A stretch of DNA of 64,000 nucleotides from Pedobacter sp. PAMC26386 (lineage in GTDB: Bacteria > Bacteroidota > Bacteroidia > Sphingobacteriales > Sphingobacteriaceae): positions 1,922,001 to 1,986,000 of the forward strand of contig CP060294.1 of NCBI GenBank assembly GCA_014302835.1, written 5' to 3'. A model generated the notes under the pieces. The model had not been told where the DNA came from, ran no database searches, and worked only from the letters and a program-made list of their open reading frames with translations. Both the position numbers and the translations under genes were made by a program. This document shows positions 37,804 through 46,683 of the stretch, one piece after another. How positions within the stretch are numbered: position 1 is the stretch's first letter; each line of letters opens with the position of its first letter.

Positions 37804-38121
37804 CTAACCTAATTTAGGGGGTTGCCAAACTAAGGCAGAAGAAGAAATTAAATTGCCAGCAGGATAGTCAGGATATTCTACTACAAATATGAGTGGAATA
37901 GCTTGCAGTGTAACTGGCAGACTGAATATTGTTGCAGTACTACAACAGATACAATTACAAAATGGAGAACAGGTATCTGCTTCTTCACTATGGCTGGATG
38001 AAACAAAAGTTCTGGACAAGGCGGTATGACTATCAAACTGCTCCCATTCAACTATATCAGTACAAGGGATCAGACTTAATATCAATATTTTCACACAAAT
38101 AAACAGGATCGAAATTTTCAC
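37804..38121 (-). CDS. DUF6660-like cysteine-rich exported protein
   Basis: This 105-residue protein from a GTG start has a signal peptide (about 1-20) with PCTD after it and the cluster CSPFCNCICC near residues 52-61. Bacteroidota proteins of this type (DUF6660) occur at the head of heavy-metal efflux operons. The cysteine cluster suggests metal binding in the periplasm. It lies upstream of the P-type ATPase on the same strand, with a 158-base gap. Confidence 0.7.
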   Translation of the reverse strand: MKISILFICVKILILSLIPCTDIVEWEQFDSHTALSRTFVSSSHSEEADTCSPFCNCICCSTATIFSLPVTLQAIPLIFVVEYPDYPAGNLISSSALVWQPPKLG

Positions 38122-38260
38122 GATTAAGGTTTATTTCTCCTAAAATAATAAAAAAATGGGATGCAGGCAAATAAAGTACATTACTTAAACAACTTCAAAA
38201 ACCATAGCCAAATGAAAGTTACATTGATTACTGAGATTTCCTGAACTGAAAAAAGAACTG

Positions 38261-38268
38261 TAGTTTTG
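38261..38268 (+). promoter_or_regulatory. -7 promoter box for the CDF transporter
   Basis: TAGTTTTG fits TAnnTTTG, 31 bases before the CDF start. Confidence 0.45.
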
Positions 38269-38299
38269 AATGGATACGTATTAGATAGAGAACAACCAA

Positions 38300-39187
38300 A
38301 TGGGAAAGAGTGAAATTATGACAAACCATGAAACTGCTATAAGAACCACATATTTTAGCATTGCAAGTAATACTGCGCTTGCAATTATAAAAGGGCTGGC
38401 TGGTATTTTCGGAAACTCCTACGCTTTAATTGCAGACGCAATAGAATCTACAACTGATATTTTTTCTTCTACCCTGGTCCTCTTTGGACTTAAATATACC
38501 AGCAAACCAGCAGACGAAAACCACCCATATGGTCATGGAAGAGCCGAGCCGCTGATTACATTCTTAGTTGTTGGCTTTTTAATCACATCTGCTACAATTA
38601 TCGCATATGAAAGTATTCAAAATATAGGAACTCCTCATAGTTTGCCAAAATCGTGGACGTTAATTTTATTAGGAGCTTTAATATTATTTAAGGAAATCTC
38701 TTTCAGGAAGGTGATGAAAAAAGCTGTAGAGACAAACAGTTCTTCACTAAAAGCAGATGCCTGGCACCATCGCAGTGATGCCATTACTTCGGTAGCCGCA
38801 TTTATAGGTATCTCAATTGCACTAATCATGGGTAAAGGTTATGAATCAGCAGATGATGTTGCTGCCCTTTTTGCTGCTGCTTTTATTTTCTATAACAGCT
38901 ATAAAATTTTCAGACCGGCCTTAGGAGAGATTATGGATGAGCATTTATATGATGATCTTGTGGTTAGTATCAAACAGGCTTCTTTAATGGTAGATGGTGT
39001 TATTGATACTGAAAAGTGTTATATACGCAAAACAGGAATGCAATATCACGTTGATCTGCATGCTGTCGTAGATGGAAGTATCACTGTAAAAGAGGGCCAT
39101 GAAATTGCACATCGCCTGCAAGATTACCTACAAACTAAACTTCCCGAATTAGCTCATATTCTAATTCATATTGAGCCAAATGAATAA
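38300..39187 (+). CDS. cation diffusion facilitator family transporter
   Basis: This 295-residue inner-membrane metal/proton antiporter has six helices. It has LIADAIESTTDIFSS in helix 2, ADENHPYGHGRAEPL in the loop, ADAWHHRSDAITS in helix 5 and a C-terminal cytoplasmic domain with HVDLHAVVDG. The A-site aspartate pattern (D-A-x-E...H-x-x-x-D) fits Zn2+, Co2+ or Fe2+ export. It is transcribed away from the DUF6660/ATPase genes. Confidence 0.93.
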   Translation: MGKSEIMTNHETAIRTTYFSIASNTALAIIKGLAGIFGNSYALIADAIESTTDIFSSTLVLFGLKYTSKPADENHPYGHGRAEPLITFLVVGFLITSATIIAYESIQNIGTPHSLPKSWTLILLGALILFKEISFRKVMKKAVETNSSSLKADAWHHRSDAITSVAAFIGISIALIMGKGYESADDVAALFAAAFIFYNSYKIFRPALGEIMDEHLYDDLVVSIKQASLMVDGVIDTEKCYIRKTGMQYHVDLHAVVDGSITVKEGHEIAHRLQDYLQTKLPELAHILIHIEPNE

Positions 39188-39668
39188 TGATAGGTTCAGA
39201 GATTGAAATTTCTGGTTAGAAATTTCTTTTAAATCCATGATCAAATAATTTACATCACAAAATAAGAATCTGCAGAAGGATCAGTTTCGGCCGGCTTTTT
39301 ATCTATCATTTCCAGCAGGTTACGTTCAATGGTTCGGGAAAGTGCCGTCATGGGGGTATCAGTCGGTACATTCTCAAAAGGATCCTGCATAATAATAGCT
39401 ATGCGTTCAATTGTTATAAATAAAACAGGCACCATAAATGTCAACAGGATTTCAACAACCTTGTTCTTATCATCAAGTCCAAATGGCAGAATAGTCATTA
39501 ACACATAAATCAGGAAGTGGATCAGTACACTGTATGACCTTGGAAACACAGTGTTTTTAATACGTTCGCACTTCCCCATTGAATCACACAAGCGGGCGAT
39601 GGTTGTGTAACCCCACCTAAAAATCGAACTGTAAAAGATGCGAAAATTCGTAACTTTAAAACAGCAAG

Positions 39669-39935
39669 ATGAAAAAGTCAGTAATTAGTGAAAGCCAGAT
39701 CGTGGCCGCAATCAAAGAACAAGAGTCAGGTAAAAAAGTGGCAGATATCTGTCGTGGTCTAGGTATCCAACAAGCCACTTTTTATAACTGGAAGAAAAAG
39801 TACTCGGGTATGGACACTCAGGAGCTTCGCCGTTTGAAAGAACTGGAAGAAGAAAACCGCAGATTAAAGCATATGTATGCTGAGCTTGCCCTTGATCATA
39901 AGATCCTGAAAGACGTACTTTCAAAAAAGTTCTAA
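39669..39935 (+). CDS. IS3-family transposase OrfA
   Basis: This 88-residue protein has an N-terminal helix-turn-helix (SESQIVAAIKEQESGKKVAD to ATFYNWKKKY) and a leucine-zipper-like helix (RRLKELEEENRRLKHMYAE). It binds the element's ends. Near its end the heptamer A-AAA-AAG (39923-39929) is in the correct phase for a programmed -1 shift into orfB, giving a fused OrfAB transposase. Confidence 0.92.
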   Translation: MKKSVISESQIVAAIKEQESGKKVADICRGLGIQQATFYNWKKKYSGMDTQELRRLKELEEENRRLKHMYAELALDHKILKDVLSKKF

Positions 39936-39955
39936 AGTCCTGCCAGCGTAAAGGC

Positions 39956-40741
39956 ATGGTTACTTATGTGGCTGACAGTCAACAGATAAGTATTAGCAGG
40001 GCTTGTCGTGAAGCTTCTCTACCGAAGTCCATGTATTATTATAAAATGGTAAAGGATGATTCAGAAACGATAGCTAAACTTGCGGCACTGGCCAGCACTT
40101 GTCCTTCTGAAGGAAAGGATCTTTATTATGGACGGATTCGCACACAAGGCTTCAAATGGAATTACAAAAGGGTGCGCCGTGTTTATTTATTGCTTGGATT
40201 GAACCAAAGAAGAAAGGCACGCAAGCGTTTACCACAAAGAGTAAAAACTCCTCTGGCGCAGCCAGCCGCTCCAGGAGAAATGTGGTCTGTAGATTTCATG
40301 AGTGATATATTGACTAATCAAAGAAAGTTCAGGACACTGAATGTGCTGGATGATTTCAACAGGGAGGCCATTGCTATTGAAGTTGCCTATTCCATGCCTG
40401 CTGTTAGAGTTACAGGATTATTGGAACAGATCATTTGTGAACAAGGCAAACCGAAATGCATTCGGGTTGATAACGGCCCGGAATTTATAAGTAAGGAATT
40501 TAATACCTCGTGTGAGGGAAATGGGATTAAGATTCAATATACCCAGCCAGAAAGACCGATGCAAAATGGGTATATAGAACGCTTTAACCGAAGCTTTAGA
40601 GAAAGTATCCTCGATGCATACTTATTTGAAAATGTAATGCAGGTACAGCTATTAGCAGAAGAATGGGTAGCAGATTACAATTCCAAGCGACGACATGAAG
40701 CATTAGGCGGTAAAACTCCGATGGAATTGACTCCATGTTGA
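39956..40741 (+). CDS. IS3-family transposase OrfB (DDE integrase core)
   Basis: This 261-residue protein has an N-terminal HTH_21 region and a DDE rve domain. The triad candidates are the D in WSVDFMSD, the D in IRVDNGPEF and the E in NGYIERFNRS, the usual D-D-(35)-E layout. Its frame is open upstream to the slippery site, reading VLKSCQRKG before the ATG. Synthesis probably depends mainly on the frameshift. Confidence 0.93.
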   Translation: MVTYVADSQQISISRACREASLPKSMYYYKMVKDDSETIAKLAALASTCPSEGKDLYYGRIRTQGFKWNYKRVRRVYLLLGLNQRRKARKRLPQRVKTPLAQPAAPGEMWSVDFMSDILTNQRKFRTLNVLDDFNREAIAIEVAYSMPAVRVTGLLEQIICEQGKPKCIRVDNGPEFISKEFNTSCEGNGIKIQYTQPERPMQNGYIERFNRSFRESILDAYLFENVMQVQLLAEEWVADYNSKRRHEALGGKTPMELTPC

Positions 40742-41462
40742 GGGATGAAAATTAATATATAAATTTGAATTCTCGCCTTCTAAACCGGTTCGAAAAAAGG
40801 GAGGGTTACAGTTGCATCTATTTGCACTTGCTTATTCGCGTCAAGATCATATTGGGTGCTGATCAATGCCAATTCATCGGCATGTTTGTTCAATAGCGAA
40901 TTTGGTCTTTTATCACTATTGATGCCGTTGTTCTGGAAATAGTCATTTACTTTTTTAGAAAATGGAACCCTCCTCGAAGATTCTGATAAAGTGAAACACC
41001 AAATGATCTGGCGGTCAGCAAAAGATTCCACATGTGCATCACTATCAGGTTTAGCAGGCAAAAACTGTTTGACCTGCCTGATGAGTGTCCTGCTGTCATT
41101 GACAATTGCTCCCCATACAACACGTGCCTCCCACCATCGCTCATAAGATTGCGATGTTCTGAAAGCTAACAGTAAGGACAGCGTAGTACCCACAAAGGCA
41201 GATAAGGATAGTGGGATATTGATCTCTTTTAAAAACCCGTAATGGTCAAGTGTGCCAATCAATACAGCATAAATAGCTATGAAAGTAAAGTCCCATTTTA
41301 TAACGCCGATAAAATAGCAATTGAAATCTTCTTGTTAATTAGCATAATTTAAAATCAGTTATTCCAAAACTTAAAATCCAGCCAAAGCTGTTTTACTACA
41401 TTCAATAACCCATGTTGAAATGGCCGGGGATTTCATCTAGATACCACGAAAAAGCACAAATA

Positions 41463-41740
41463 TCATTTTTGCTCCCACGATTCAATCTTATTCCACTCTT
41501 CATCAAGGATATATACAAATTTACCATAACTATAATTTTCAATTGTGTATACAATTTTTACGTCGTTCTTTTTCAACTCCTCAACAAGTACTTTCAAATT
41601 TACAACTCCGTAATTTATCATAAAATCCTTTGTTGAAGGATCAAAGTATTTTGTCATTTCGGCAAACGGAGTCCTTTGCGTAAGTCCTTTCTTTGTACTG
41701 TCGGCACCTTCATACCAGTTAAAAAAAACAGGGCTACATA
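41463..41740 (-). pseudogene. C-terminal fragment of a VOC (glyoxalase/bleomycin resistance) protein
   Basis: The 64 residues from the ATG at 41657 read MTKYFDPSTKDFMINYGV, then NYSYGKFVYILDEEWNKIE, the usual second half of a VOC protein (relatives read YGKFVHILDPEGNKIELWEP). The same frame extends upstream with GADSTKKGLTQRTPFAE and FFNWYEG, but no start or first beta-alpha repeat follows. It is a 5'-truncated remnant. The change of P-E-G to E-E-W in the conserved loop also suggests decay. Confidence 0.65.
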
Positions 41741-41776
41741 ACTTAACCAGGCATTGCTGAACGAAAATGTACTCAT

Positions 41777-42235
41777 CTACAATTTGTCAACGACATCTAA
41801 TACGATTATTAATTTACTCTTATCCCTATTATTGACATCCTTCAGATGATTTAATATATTCGTTTTCTCAGCTCTACTGATATGGAAATTTAGAGGAGCC
41901 TTCGAGCAAGAAGCTAAATTTACCATATCATATACTATAAAGCCCTTGACGAACAGTAATTTTTCATCGCTCGTCTGGGTTTTTAAATCATTAATCTGTT
42001 TAGATTCATTGCAATTTACATAATCTGATATCGTATTGACAGTGGAAAGCGAAAATTTATGATGCTGAGCTGCAAGACCAAAAAATCTTTTAAGCGTGGT
42101 TGCACTAATATTTCTATGTAGAGACCTGAAAATTTCTCTGGAAATATTTTTGCAATCTGAAGGTTTTATGAACTGTATACATGATTTTATCAATAATAGA
42201 CGTTTTAGTTCCAATAAATGAGAACAATTATACAT
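41777..42235 (-). CDS. hypothetical protein with a Bacteroidota DNA-binding-like N-terminus
   Basis: This 152-residue protein has the stretch DCKNISREIFRSLHRNISA followed by TTLKRFFGLA and STVNTISDYVNC. This pattern recurs in many uncharacterised Bacteroidota proteins and looks like a small helical, possibly DNA-binding, module. The remainder (about 85-152) I do not recognise. It lies downstream of the AraC-type gene on the same strand. Confidence 0.55.
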   Translation of the reverse strand: MYNCSHLLELKRLLLIKSCIQFIKPSDCKNISREIFRSLHRNISATTLKRFFGLAAQHHKFSLSTVNTISDYVNCNESKQINDLKTQTSDEKLLFVKGFIVYDMVNLASCSKAPLNFHISRAEKTNILNHLKDVNNRDKSKLIIVLDVVDKL

Positions 42236-42384
42236 AAGCTTTTTTTATGATTAGATGATATATCAAACAGAAGGAAAATATTCAGTAATCCTATACTGGG
42301 GATTGACGTATTTCCCTTATCCGAACGAAAAAGATGAAATCAGAACAAATTGAAGTAATATTTGGCGTTTTTAAATTACAGAAT

Positions 42385-43575
42385 CTATTGTTTGTTAAGT
42401 TTCTTTAAATACGAGGTGGGACTCACGCCCATTTTTTTTTTAAAAGCGATGAAAAAAGTTGTTCTCGAAGAAAATCCAGCTTCATGCGCAAGTCCTTCTA
42501 AAGTCAACTCTTTCCATTCGGGACTATAAAGTCTTTCGACAATATAGCAGATTCTGTAATCGTTAATGTAATTGTTGAAATGTTTAGAATATACGTTGGC
42601 TAATAGAAACGAGAAGGCATTTTTTGGAACTCTGCAATACTTAGCCAGCTGTTGAAATGTTAAGCCTTTTTGTTTAAACATATAATTGTCTCTTAATTCA
42701 ATTTCAAGACAACGCTGGTAAACTAATAAAGTCTCAGCGTTAAAAATTGGATAAACTGACTTTGAATAAGAGATAAGTAAATCGTCTACTGCTGTCTCTT
42801 TTATTTGGGGAGTATATCCACAAGTTAACGATGGGTGCGTATACACATAACTGCATAAGAAAATAAAAGAGACACACATTGACATCGCCGGAAGGTAACC
42901 TGTCAGAGTGAAGAGCCCAGCATTGTTAATATTCATGAAGTTGATTATCGTATGACATGTCAAAGAAAAATACATTGCACTTTCTGAAAACACTAAAACC
43001 AATGCCCATTGATAATAGCTTTTATACCTGGCTGTGTCGAGTTGATACTTTTCATCATCTTTCATTTTCTGCAGGTGTATAACTAAATAACAGATATATA
43101 TAATTCCTTGCACTGGTCTTATCACAGAATGGATCCATACCGGAAATATGTTATGAATAGTTTCAAAGACTAAAGCAGGGTCTTTTAAAATGGAATTAAC
43201 TATTTCATATCTTGCCTTACTACCGATTATTATCCAGGGTATAGTATCTAGTACCATTAATGCCGCAGGTAAAAAGTGCCACCAAAAAAAACGTGGTTTA
43301 TCGGCAGAGCTTATCAATAATATGTATAGATATATACAAGGAGGGATTAAGTAATAAAATGGTTTTGCAATTCTATAATAAATAGGAATATCTAAGATGA
43401 TGTGGGTTATAAAAAGAAAATGATTTAATGCATAAGCACCAATGGAAAGAAATGCAAGGGCGAGTAATACATTAGCCATCCTATTCTCAGGTCCTTTACA
43501 AAAAAATAGTCTGAGAATGATGGGTAAGGAGAAAATTAGTCCTAGAAAAATTAATATAGTTAGTGAGCTATCCAT
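42385..43575 (-). CDS. membrane-bound AraC-family transcription regulator
   Basis: This 396-residue protein has seven or eight predicted membrane helices (about 1-250) and a C-terminal AraC double helix-turn-helix (about 290-394) ending in the typical FSSRTTFFIAFKKKMGVSP. This layout is common in Sphingobacteriaceae. The ligand sensed by the membrane part is unknown. Target genes cannot be named. Confidence 0.85.
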   Translation of the reverse strand: MDSSLTILIFLGLIFSLPIILRLFFCKGPENRMANVLLALAFLSIGAYALNHFLFITHIILDIPIYYRIAKPFYYLIPPCIYLYILLISSADKPRFFWWHFLPAALMVLDTIPWIIIGSKARYEIVNSILKDPALVFETIHNIFPVWIHSVIRPVQGIIYICYLVIHLQKMKDDEKYQLDTARYKSYYQWALVLVFSESAMYFSLTCHTIINFMNINNAGLFTLTGYLPAMSMCVSFIFLCSYVYTHPSLTCGYTPQIKETAVDDLLISYSKSVYPIFNAETLLVYQRCLEIELRDNYMFKQKGLTFQQLAKYCRVPKNAFSFLLANVYSKHFNNYINDYRICYIVERLYSPEWKELTLEGLAHEAGFSSRTTFFIAFKKKMGVSPTSYLKKLNKQ

Positions 43576-43762
43576 CGGTAGCGCTAAACACTGAATTTAT
43601 TAAATCAATATTTTTAGTATATACTTCTCCCATATTCACACCCGTTTAAAGATATTCAGATAATTAGCCTAACATACATATAAATAGATGACTTTTGCTG
43701 TATTGAATATAAATATGAATCATTTAATGCTTTTAGGTATCAAGTCTCTCCCAATATTAAAA

Positions 43763-45064
43763 TCACCTCTTACCTCCCGCCATTTCGTAAACCTTTCCTA
43801 ATTCCTCTACAAACCCCTTAAAGCACCCCTCAAAATCCCCCTTTAACACAGAAACCTTAAAACCATATCTTCCAAAAAACTCAACTACTCTATAATCCCT
43901 TAAACTACCCAGCAAAAAAAACCTGAACCGGTCATCATTCCCACTAATAAAAAAAGCAGTATTCCACCTATAAGGAACATACCTCTTTCCATCAATCTTA
44001 AACCGCATTTCCAATTCATAATAATCCCCTTTATCAGTCCATAAGAAACAAAGCTCTGGCACCTCCTGCGAAAAAACACAAGCATCCATACACCCTCTTC
44101 TTGGCTTTCCTTTTACATTCCTCATCCCATAGGTAAAGTAATAGTGCGTAAACACCTTTGCTTCCAAAAAAGGCAAGGCCAAATGCCATAACTGAAACAT
44201 CCGGCGTACCCTGGCCCTACTCATCAACCAAGCCTCATCCCCCTCCTTATCCACACATCTATCTCCTCGATTCCTAACCGCAGCAATGTCAACCATTTCC
44301 TTACTCAGCTCATATAACCTTTCTTCCGAAGCCGTATAACTCAAACCCGGAGGATTATGAGCTTCCTTGATAAATTTCAAATAGCACTTCACCTTCCCCC
44401 GGTCTTTCGTCGGAAAACAGCTATAAGGAATCAGAAACGGGTAATGGTTCGAATAATAAGAACTTAAATTCGTATCCGCCAGGCAATATCCTATTACACA
44501 ATTTTCATCCGGACCTAATACATCAGCGTCAATATCTACCATTCCTTTTTCTAAAACAAAGTCATCCTTTGCCAATGAAACCATTTGATGACCAGGTTTT
44601 AAAAAGAAAGCATATTTAGGTTTTAAAACAATGTCTAATCCCTTTCCGTTATTTGTTATACTCAAATACTTACACTTTCCCGTTTCCCCATCAAAGAAAT
44701 CCAACCAGTAAAACTTCCTAAAATCCCCATAGTTATAACCTAAAACAAGCCCCTCCAAAGTAAAATAAGCATACTGACTCAAATAACTATCATCCGTATC
44801 AACACTACAACTGACAAGCAGCATATTAGCCTTTACACAGATATAAACCTTCTCCTCTTCTTCCTCACCCAAACTTATCCCCATTAAAAGAATGTTGTTA
44901 TGATAAGTAATCATCCTGGTTTTAACCCTGAGAAACGGCCGCTTAGGTCTTCTGAACACCGAATGCCGATTTAAAATCTCTATGCTCAACTTCTGTGTTC
45001 CCATCTCAAAAGGCAATTCGAAAAACTTAAAATTTCTCAAAGCCTTCAAACCTTGTTTAACCAT
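43763..45064 (-). CDS. unrecognised 433-residue protein coupled to a HEPN gene
   Basis: I do not recognise the family. No signal peptide or membrane helix is seen; the protein is rich in aromatic and charged residues, with alternating beta-like segments. Noticeable patches are SVFRRPKRPFLRVKTRM (about 35-51), CFLWTDKGDYYELEMRFK and FFLLGSLRDYRVVEFFGRYG near the C-terminus. Its ATG lies inside the end of the HEPN gene (ATGGTTAA, 8-base overlap), a sign of coupled translation and a shared task. The coding strand is unusually G-rich for this genome, with many GGG/GGA codons, especially in the last 100 residues. It could be a partner or effector of the HEPN protein. Confidence 0.65.
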   Translation of the reverse strand: MVKQGLKALRNFKFFELPFEMGTQKLSIEILNRHSVFRRPKRPFLRVKTRMITYHNNILLMGISLGEEEEEKVYICVKANMLLVSCSVDTDDSYLSQYAYFTLEGLVLGYNYGDFRKFYWLDFFDGETGKCKYLSITNNGKGLDIVLKPKYAFFLKPGHQMVSLAKDDFVLEKGMVDIDADVLGPDENCVIGYCLADTNLSSYYSNHYPFLIPYSCFPTKDRGKVKCYLKFIKEAHNPPGLSYTASEERLYELSKEMVDIAAVRNRGDRCVDKEGDEAWLMSRARVRRMFQLWHLALPFLEAKVFTHYYFTYGMRNVKGKPRRGCMDACVFSQEVPELCFLWTDKGDYYELEMRFKIDGKRYVPYRWNTAFFISGNDDRFRFFLLGSLRDYRVVEFFGRYGFKVSVLKGDFEGCFKGFVEELGKVYEMAGGKR

Positions 45065-45956
45065 TTACAACCTCCATTTTCCGACGTGCTTCCTTAAATA
45101 ATAAAGCATCTTTTTCCAGCTTAATAATTTCCCCCTCACACATGCGCTTAGTCAGATAAAAGAAAACAGAAACCTTTTCAAATAATTGAGCAGCATCATT
45201 TCTATTCACTAAAAAACCATCTTCATAACGTGTACTGGAATAACTTCTGACCAGAACCTTGAAAAGCCTTTCATCCTCACTAGTTCCAGACAAAAAACAG
45301 GCTTTTGGTTCTTTAGAGAAACAACCACATAAACGAAGCATGCGATGCAGATTATAAATATTGGAACGGTATCCTAGAAATACGAGGATAAATGCATTAA
45401 AACACTGTTCTACTACCTGATGCAACATAAAAGCACACACATTGTAATTCTGTGCTTTCAAACACTCCGTAGCTCCCTTTAAGAAACCATCTGCTAGCTG
45501 AATCCGTGGTTCCAAATTCTCCCTGGCCCTTACTCCCGCTTGCGTAGGAATATAACTGACATTAAAATCCAAATCTATCATGCCACCCATACTATAGATC
45601 AGTTGACCTTTCTCCAATACAGTGATAAAAAATCTGTTGTTTGCCTGAACTGCTTCCAACAGCGATTTCTTTCCATGAGAAAGAATCGTAATCGTGCCAT
45701 ACTCATAGTTTTCATTAGCAAAACTCTGTACTTCATGTCCAATGCGGTTTGAACTCTCTGTTACCATGAGTAAATAATAATGGCAGCAATACTCACTTTG
45801 CGTCTTATTAAAACAACTGGTGGTTTCGTTATTTACTATACTACAGGAAAAACTAAATAGCTGTAGTGGTTCAAATTTTTGAGTTAGCGATTGTATAAAT
45901 GTCCTGAAATGAACTTTTTGAAGCTCAATAGGCGTTGAATGAATATTTTTTTTCAT
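45057..45956 (-). CDS. HEPN-domain protein with degenerate nucleotidyltransferase-like N-terminus
   Basis: Residues 1-140 resemble the N-terminal half of Bacteroidota NTase-HEPN fusions but lack the GSxxRG catalytic motif. Residues about 150-285 form a HEPN domain: FMLHQVVEQCFNAFILVFLG, then R197-x6-H204 (RSNIYNLH), which is the Rx4-6H ribonuclease motif, and STRYEDGF. The RNase motif is intact. HEPN-NTase systems act as toxin-antitoxin or defence modules. It overlaps the 433-residue gene and is divergent from an XRE regulator. Confidence 0.72.
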   Translation of the reverse strand: MKKNIHSTPIELQKVHFRTFIQSLTQKFEPLQLFSFSCSIVNNETTSCFNKTQSEYCCHYYLLMVTESSNRIGHEVQSFANENYEYGTITILSHGKKSLLEAVQANNRFFITVLEKGQLIYSMGGMIDLDFNVSYIPTQAGVRARENLEPRIQLADGFLKGATECLKAQNYNVCAFMLHQVVEQCFNAFILVFLGYRSNIYNLHRMLRLCGCFSKEPKACFLSGTSEDERLFKVLVRSYSSTRYEDGFLVNRNDAAQLFEKVSVFFYLTKRMCEGEIIKLEKDALLFKEARRKMEVVNG

Positions 45957-46000
45957 AAATCTGTTTGATTGAGAATTTCAAATCTCTAGTTAAACAGTGC

Positions 46001-46044
46001 GGTAACCTACCAATACACATTGTATCTTACCATTAATAATGGTA
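46001..46044. promoter_or_regulatory. operator-like dyads in the HEPN/XRE divergent region
   Basis: TACCATT-AAT-AATGGTA (46028-46044) is a perfect 7-bp dyad just upstream of the XRE promoter box. A related GGTA-ACC-TACC lies at 46001-46011. Such spaced dyads fit binding by the adjacent XRE protein and could control both divergent units. Confidence 0.45.
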
Positions 46045-46065
46045 CTTTACTTTCCTGGAATTAAT

Positions 46066-46073
46066 TATATTTG
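46066..46073 (+). promoter_or_regulatory. -7 promoter box for the XRE gene
   Basis: TATATTTG fits TAnnTTTG. It ends 5 bases before the ATG at 46079, so either the message is leaderless or translation starts at the second ATG (46106). Confidence 0.5.
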
Positions 46074-46078
46074 CTACT

Positions 46079-46477
46079 ATGGAAATACCTACAAAATCAG
46101 ACAGCATGCATATTGGAAGAAAGATTGGCCGCATTCGTGAATTAAGAGGAATGAAGCAGGAAGGTCTTGCTGTTGAACTTGGTGTTAGCCAACAAACAAT
46201 TTCAAAAATAGAGCAAAGCGAGAAGGTTGAGGATGAGCTTTTAGCGCAGATCGCTAAAGCATTAGGTGTAACTACTGAGGGGATTAAAGAATTTAATGAG
46301 GAATCAATATTCAATGTTATCTCGAATACATTTACAAGTAACGATAGTTCAACTATTAACGCAATCAACTTACAACCTACGTTTAACCCTATTGATAAAG
46401 TTGTAGAACTTTACGAACGTCTTCTACAAAGCGAACGCGAGAAAATTGAACTTCTAAAAGGAGTAAAAAACTCATAA
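46079..46477 (+). CDS. XRE-family transcription regulator
   Basis: This 132-residue protein has one HTH_3 domain at about 10-65 (IGRKIGRIRELRGMKQEGLA, SQQTISKIEQSE) and a C-terminal helix (about 100-130). The start may be ATG 46079 or 46106; the latter begins exactly at the domain (MHIGRKIG). It is divergent from the HEPN gene pair and is the likely local regulator. Confidence 0.87.
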   Translation: MEIPTKSDSMHIGRKIGRIRELRGMKQEGLAVELGVSQQTISKIEQSEKVEDELLAQIAKALGVTTEGIKEFNEESIFNVISNTFTSNDSSTINAINLQPTFNPIDKVVELYERLLQSEREKIELLKGVKNS

Positions 46478-46603
46478 ACTTAAGCCCTATCCGATTTGCC
46501 TACTACAAATAAATAGAGTAAATATTCTGTAAACAGTAACCTCCCTAAAAATACAACACTAGTACTTATGGATTCATAACAAACGTGTTAAAAAAAAAAA
46601 ACA

Positions 46604-46681
46604 GGGATCCCGGAATGTGGTGAGAAATTTATTAAAGATCCCCATATCTGGCTTATTGAGAATAAGTGGGTCTTAAGATAA
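46604..46681 (+). pseudogene. short 3' gene remnant after a 12-A run
   Basis: Directly after an A12 homopolymer (46590-46601) a frame reads GIPECGEKFIKDPHIWLIEN and KWVLR, then TAA. The sequence looks like the end of a real protein with no beginning. The family is unknown. Confidence 0.3.
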
Positions 46682-46683
46682 AA

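Larger units (their letters stand above)
39606..40810 (+). mobile_element. IS3-family element (IS407 group), 1205 bp
   Basis: The element begins TGTAACCC and ends GGGTTACA. The imperfect terminal repeats share TGTAACCC, then CC, then TCGAAC within about 24 bases. It is flanked by a 4-bp direct repeat GTTG (39602-39605 and 40811-40814). It carries orfA and orfB in different frames. Four-base target duplications are characteristic of the IS407 group. The ORFs are intact, so the copy may be active. Confidence 0.93.
39250..41345 (-). pseudogene. bestrophin-type chloride channel gene, broken by an IS element and a frameshift
   Basis: The N-terminal part reads minus-strand from ATG 41345 (MLINKKIS), then changes frame near 41317 and continues FIGVIKWDFTFIAIYAVLIG and on to QIDAT. 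The C-terminal part (39591 down to 39250) begins RLCDSMGKCERIKNTVFPRS. Removing the IS (39606-40810) and one GTTG rejoins these as QIDATIARLCDSMGK, an intact family sequence. The proteins are membrane anion channels of the bestrophin/UPF0187 group. Both defects make it non-functional as written. Confidence 0.88.
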
